Source of the DNA: a virus
Virus record (IMG/VR): IMGVR_UViG_3300030430_004280
Location: 311-37,321 of that record
Reading direction: 5' to 3' (one strand)
Length of the DNA: 37,011 bases
This document shows positions 34,043 to 37,011 of this stretch, in pieces. The notes beneath the pieces are model-generated. The model saw only the letters and a program-made list of their open reading frames with translations, was not told where the DNA came from and did not search any database. Positions within the stretch are counted from its first letter, which is position 1. Every line of letters starts with the position of its first letter. A program made the position numbers and the translations under genes.

Positions 34043-34740
34043 AACGCAACATCACTTTCAACTTTTGTTTTTGGATTTGTAACTTTAACAGTGTGAGATA
34101 ATTTAGGCATAGTTTCAAAAAATGTCTCTATTTGCTTAAATTGATTTGAGTTTAAGGTATCTAACCACTCACTCAATTCTTTTTTTGTGCAATCAGACGC
34201 TGCCCAAGATTCATCAGCGTTATATACGACATCAATACATGAGGCAATGATATCTAATGATTCTTCAAATGAAATATCATTAGCACCAGAGATATCAAAA
34301 TTATTTTTTATAAATTCATCTAAAGATGGATATTTCATTCTTAATGTTAGATTTTGATCTAATACAATATCACGATTATGTTTTTCATTTTTTTGAACTT
34401 GTATTTCATCAAGAAAAATTTGAGTTTCAACTGTTGTCTCACCATCATCAGGACAAGTCACGATGACATCTACAGACTCACCGACTGACTTGCCACGTAT
34501 GTTTAGAAAAATATACTCTATGTCAAAGGTAGGAAGTTCCTCAACTTTAATTCCTCTTGTTTGAATACAAGATTTTAAAGTTGATTTAATTGCAGTAGTA
34601 ATCTGTTTTGAATCTTGACTTTCTAATGCAAGAATTAATATTTTTTCTTCCTTCACAAGGAATGGTCTGTATTTAATTTTCTTTCCCGTTGATGGTAAAA
34701 CCAATTCATAAGTCGGGGTCGCTATTTTTGGTAAAGGCAT
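34015..34740 (-). CDS. 26: gp26-like baseplate hub/assembly protein, 241 aa
   Basis: The N-terminus MPLPKIATPTYELVLPSTGK, followed by KIKYRPFLVKEEKILILALE, is the hallmark of the T4 gp26 family (T4_baseplate, Pfam PF12322) in marine T4-like phages. Features after it: FDIEYIFLNIRGKSVGE near residues 70-86, a cysteine-containing VIVTCPDDGE block near 92, and a helical C-terminal half (SLDIIASCIDVVYNADESW). In T4, gp26 takes part in baseplate hub assembly and is not clearly a major virion part; in context, it may be a tail-assembly chaperone. The start is 33 bases after the tube-fold gene stop with a weak ribosome site. The last codons (TS-FF-G) contain the slippery TTTTTTC, so a longer fused form ending in the 55-codon frame is predicted. 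Confidence 0.85.
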   Translation of the reverse strand: MPLPKIATPTYELVLPSTGKKIKYRPFLVKEEKILILALESQDSKQITTAIKSTLKSCIQTRGIKVEELPTFDIEYIFLNIRGKSVGESVDVIVTCPDDGETTVETQIFLDEIQVQKNEKHNRDIVLDQNLTLRMKYPSLDEFIKNNFDISGANDISFEESLDIIASCIDVVYNADESWAASDCTKKELSEWLDTLNSNQFKQIETFFETMPKLSHTVKVTNPKTKVESDVALEGITSFFG

Positions 34741-34773
34741 AATATTTTATTCAGTATTGTATATAGCAAGGTT

Positions 34774-36957
34774 TTAGTAACCTCCGTAGTAACCACCACC
34801 ACTGTAGTAACTTGATCCAGAGGATCCAGAGGAGGAATCAGAAGATGAACTTGAACTTGAGGAACTCGTAGAAGAACTTGTGGTTGAACTTGTTGATCCA
34901 GAGGAGTCTGTAGTCGTGGTTGTAGTTGTAGTTTCAGTTGTAGTTGTGCCACCTCCACTTGTTTCAGTAGTTGAAGTTGTCTGAGTTGTCCCCTCTCCAG
35001 CTGTCGCTTCTGTTTCTGTTTTTGGATTGGTTTGCGTAATTACGCCAGTGGTGCTACTTTCTGATATACTTTCCTGAAGAGTATCATATACAATAGCATG
35101 TGGGAAAGGAGCATGTGCTTCACCTGCCATTCTAATAGTCCTATCATATAGTTGATGATTTCCAGATCCTTTTGATGTGAAAGTAATTGCAATTCCTGCA
35201 TTTGCATTAGATAGAGAAGTTGCGAGTTGAACTAAATTATCATCTACTTTTATGGTATAATACCTAGTTTCATTCTCAAGACCACCTATTGAAACATCAC
35301 CAAAGTAAGTTACAACATCACCAGTTTCCTTAGTATGATTATCAATTCTTATTGAAGACTTAGGAACAGCATCGACAAATTCAAATTTTAAGAAACCATA
35401 ATTATCACGACCAAATGTACTAACGTTTGGTTGTATTACTCTGAAGAATACATTTTCCTTTCTTGCTCCCTCTGGAATATCAATTTCAAAAACTTTTAGA
35501 GATCCATCATTATAATCACCTTCTTGAGGTGGAGTGTTAACTGGATTACTAGAATCTAAACTTAATATTGGAATAACTGTTCCAATTTCAGTAAGTATTG
35601 GATCACCAAAATTTTGATCAAAAGGTATATTTTCTAATCCACTATGACTACCTGGATCGTCTCCAACCCAATATTGTAAACGAATATCCTCAGATCCCAC
35701 ATTGTCTGGACGATGACCACCATTTCCTCCTTGAGATCTTAAACCAGTTCCTACTTTTGCATGAATTCTAAATTTTACAATATTTCGAGCATCTATTTTT
35801 TTTAATACTACATATCTTTCTCCTTTTCTGTTACCAAATCTTAAATAATCCTCACCATTAGGCATCTCAAATCCATTATTTTTTTCTGTATCAGTTATAC
35901 TTAGAGCACCACTTGGCACAACTTGTACCCTTACCAAACCACCATTGTATATTCCAGGAAAATCTGTCCTTTCAGACTCACTTAACTGGTAGGTATCAAT
36001 ATCACCTGTCATAAGAAAAAGATCATCATTTTCAATTCTAATATCTGAAGATAAAAATCTATCTGTGATATCGTGAGGATGAGTAGGCCCAAAATATGGT
36101 TTACCGCTTACGTAACCGACTGGAGGAGTTGGCACTGAACTACCAGAACTAGGTGCAATTTCATTTCCAATAATTTTTGGTCGCAATGGATTGACTTGTG
36201 TTAGCGAATTATTTACAAGTTTTTCTCGAACTGACTGCTGTGCATTACCATGTTTCTCAATCGTATGTCTCAAGTAAGTAAACACAACAGTTACTTGTAA
36301 GAATGTGCTACCATCATATGATAGGGGAACTGCATTAATATTGACTGGAAACGTATCAATAAAATTATAAGTCAATAGTGGCATATTCTTAAATGTATTA
36401 TTTCTATCATTTGGATTTTCTAAAAAATCTCTTTCAAATTTAGTAATTGATAATTTTCTTCGATAGTCATCTGGATATCTAAATCTTGAATATGTATTTC
36501 TCTCCTGATATGCTCCTAGTTGACTTGACGGTGATCCATCATATCTACCATTTGATTCATTATAAACTGGATTAATAAAATTCATCCACTCTTCAAGCAT
36601 ACGTAAAACATTATAATCATCGTCAATATAAAAGGTTAAATCAAATTCATTATATATTCTTCTAGTTGCGAATCTCTCTGTCATTCCTTGACGACTTCCT
36701 AATTCTTCAGAAATATTAAAGTTAGAACCTGGTAAAGATGCGGATGAACATAGAAAATCATACTTTTGATATGTTGAAGATGAGTCTTGAAATATACCGC
36801 AGTTAGTTAGATGTTGATATAACGCAACATTACTACCACTTATAGTTGAACTGACAAGATTCAACGATACTTTGAACTGACTTGAAATAGCCAGTTTCGA
36901 AAATATCGGACTTGCATTAGGTATACTTAAGTATAAATCCTCTGATCTTGTTGCCAT
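34774..36957 (-). CDS. Tail-tube-fold baseplate/tube protein with disordered C-terminal tail, 727 aa
   Basis: Residues 1-140 resemble tail tube/tube-initiator proteins: a basic start (MATRSEDLYLSIPNASPIFS), SSQFKVSLNLVS, CSSASLPGSNFNISEELGSR, then RFATRRIYNEFDLTFYIDDD and VLRMLEEWMNFINPVYN. LPG-x-x-F, then R-x-Y-x-x-F-x-L-T-F and a W-x-x-x-I helix are the tube-fold landmarks (compare T4 gp19, gp48, gp54). After this come about 480 residues of beta-rich sequence, including TRYYTIKVDDNLVQL near 590, the IRMAGEAHAPFPHAIVYDTL block near 635-655, then a Thr/Ser-rich run ending YYSGGGYYGGY. T4 gp48 and gp54 are about 320-364 aa, so this is much longer. Position before the gp26-like gene supports a tube-cap or tube-initiator role. 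No SD site is evident before the ATG. Confidence 0.65.
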   Translation of the reverse strand: MATRSEDLYLSIPNASPIFSKLAISSQFKVSLNLVSSTISGSNVALYQHLTNCGIFQDSSSTYQKYDFLCSSASLPGSNFNISEELGSRQGMTERFATRRIYNEFDLTFYIDDDYNVLRMLEEWMNFINPVYNESNGRYDGSPSSQLGAYQERNTYSRFRYPDDYRRKLSITKFERDFLENPNDRNNTFKNMPLLTYNFIDTFPVNINAVPLSYDGSTFLQVTVVFTYLRHTIEKHGNAQQSVREKLVNNSLTQVNPLRPKIIGNEIAPSSGSSVPTPPVGYVSGKPYFGPTHPHDITDRFLSSDIRIENDDLFLMTGDIDTYQLSESERTDFPGIYNGGLVRVQVVPSGALSITDTEKNNGFEMPNGEDYLRFGNRKGERYVVLKKIDARNIVKFRIHAKVGTGLRSQGGNGGHRPDNVGSEDIRLQYWVGDDPGSHSGLENIPFDQNFGDPILTEIGTVIPILSLDSSNPVNTPPQEGDYNDGSLKVFEIDIPEGARKENVFFRVIQPNVSTFGRDNYGFLKFEFVDAVPKSSIRIDNHTKETGDVVTYFGDVSIGGLENETRYYTIKVDDNLVQLATSLSNANAGIAITFTSKGSGNHQLYDRTIRMAGEAHAPFPHAIVYDTLQESISESSTTGVITQTNPKTETEATAGEGTTQTTSTTETSGGGTTTTETTTTTTTTDSSGSTSSTTSSSTSSSSSSSSSDSSSGSSGSSYYSGGGYYGGY
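34777..34990 (-). repeat. Ser/Thr low-complexity tract at the 3' end of the tube-fold gene
   Basis: The 3' end encodes alternating Thr and Ser runs, followed by a Ser/Asp/Gly stretch and YYSGGGYYGGY. Triplet periodicity is visible in the DNA. The ending is nearly the same as that of the gp5-like gene, and both are preceded by a related I-x-YDT-x-x-ES block. Confidence 0.7.
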
Positions 36958-37011
36958 CTAAATAGTTTTTAAATTGATCCTGTTAATATATGTATGTCAT
37001 ATAAAGGAAAA
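36958..37011. other. Upstream edge, no feature recognised
   Basis: The last 54 bases lie upstream of the tube-fold gene and contain AT-rich sequence with AGGATC about 20 bases from the ATG. I see no NATAAATA box or clear ribosome site; a promoter may lie beyond the window. Confidence 0.4.

Overview
The window is part of the virion-structure region of a T4-like (contractile-tailed) marine phage. Base composition is AT-rich and almost every base is coding. Genes abut or overlap by one to four bases. Spaced TATAAATA-type late-promoter boxes stand upstream of some genes. Protein types recur in T4-like cyanophages and the related pelagiphages: a gp26-like protein, a gp5-type hub protein without lysozyme, a separate needle protein, GIGT-motif fibres and giant modular fibres. 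A 75-aa protein whose C-terminus resembles the cyanobacterial CP12 tail points towards a cyanobacterial host, but weakly. No tRNA, CRISPR array, insertion sequence, integrase or replication gene is visible.

Reading the minus strand from right to left, the first block is the tail core and baseplate hub (36957-25664). It holds a tail-tube-fold protein with a Ser/Thr/Gly-rich tail, a gp26-like baseplate/chaperone protein, a previously untracked 55-codon gene, two membrane-segment proteins that could be the tape measure and its partner, a gp27-like hub protein, the CP12-like small protein, a gp5-type OB-fold hub protein, and its beta-helical needle encoded separately. The second block (25667-23835) has two short fibre/decoration proteins and a small acidic protein. 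The third block (23731-4812) is very large: a 2433-aa modular fibre with a pectate-lyase-like beta-helix, two paralogous proteins of 1156 and 1363 aa, a 915-aa leucine-rich-repeat protein and a 427-aa protein. The plus strand (2-4740) carries the end of a GIGT-repeat tail fibre, a 99-aa protein and an 839-aa PA14-like protein. It converges on the minus block at a hairpin/T-tract element.

The most notable observation is at the end of the gp26-like gene. One codon before its stop is a canonical -1 slippery heptamer (TTTTTTC). A GGAGGG Shine-Dalgarno-like sequence lies 9 bases upstream, and a 6-bp hairpin begins 10 bases downstream. The -1 frame enters the 55-codon ORF directly. This is the architecture of a G/GT-type tail-assembly-chaperone frameshift, and it sits just before the tape-measure candidates. 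A second observation is a ~70-bp intergenic element present twice, ungapped, with partly compensatory changes in its hairpin. It looks like a mobile or recurrent bidirectional terminator cassette.

All functional calls come from reading the sequence by eye and from remembered family features; no database search was run.
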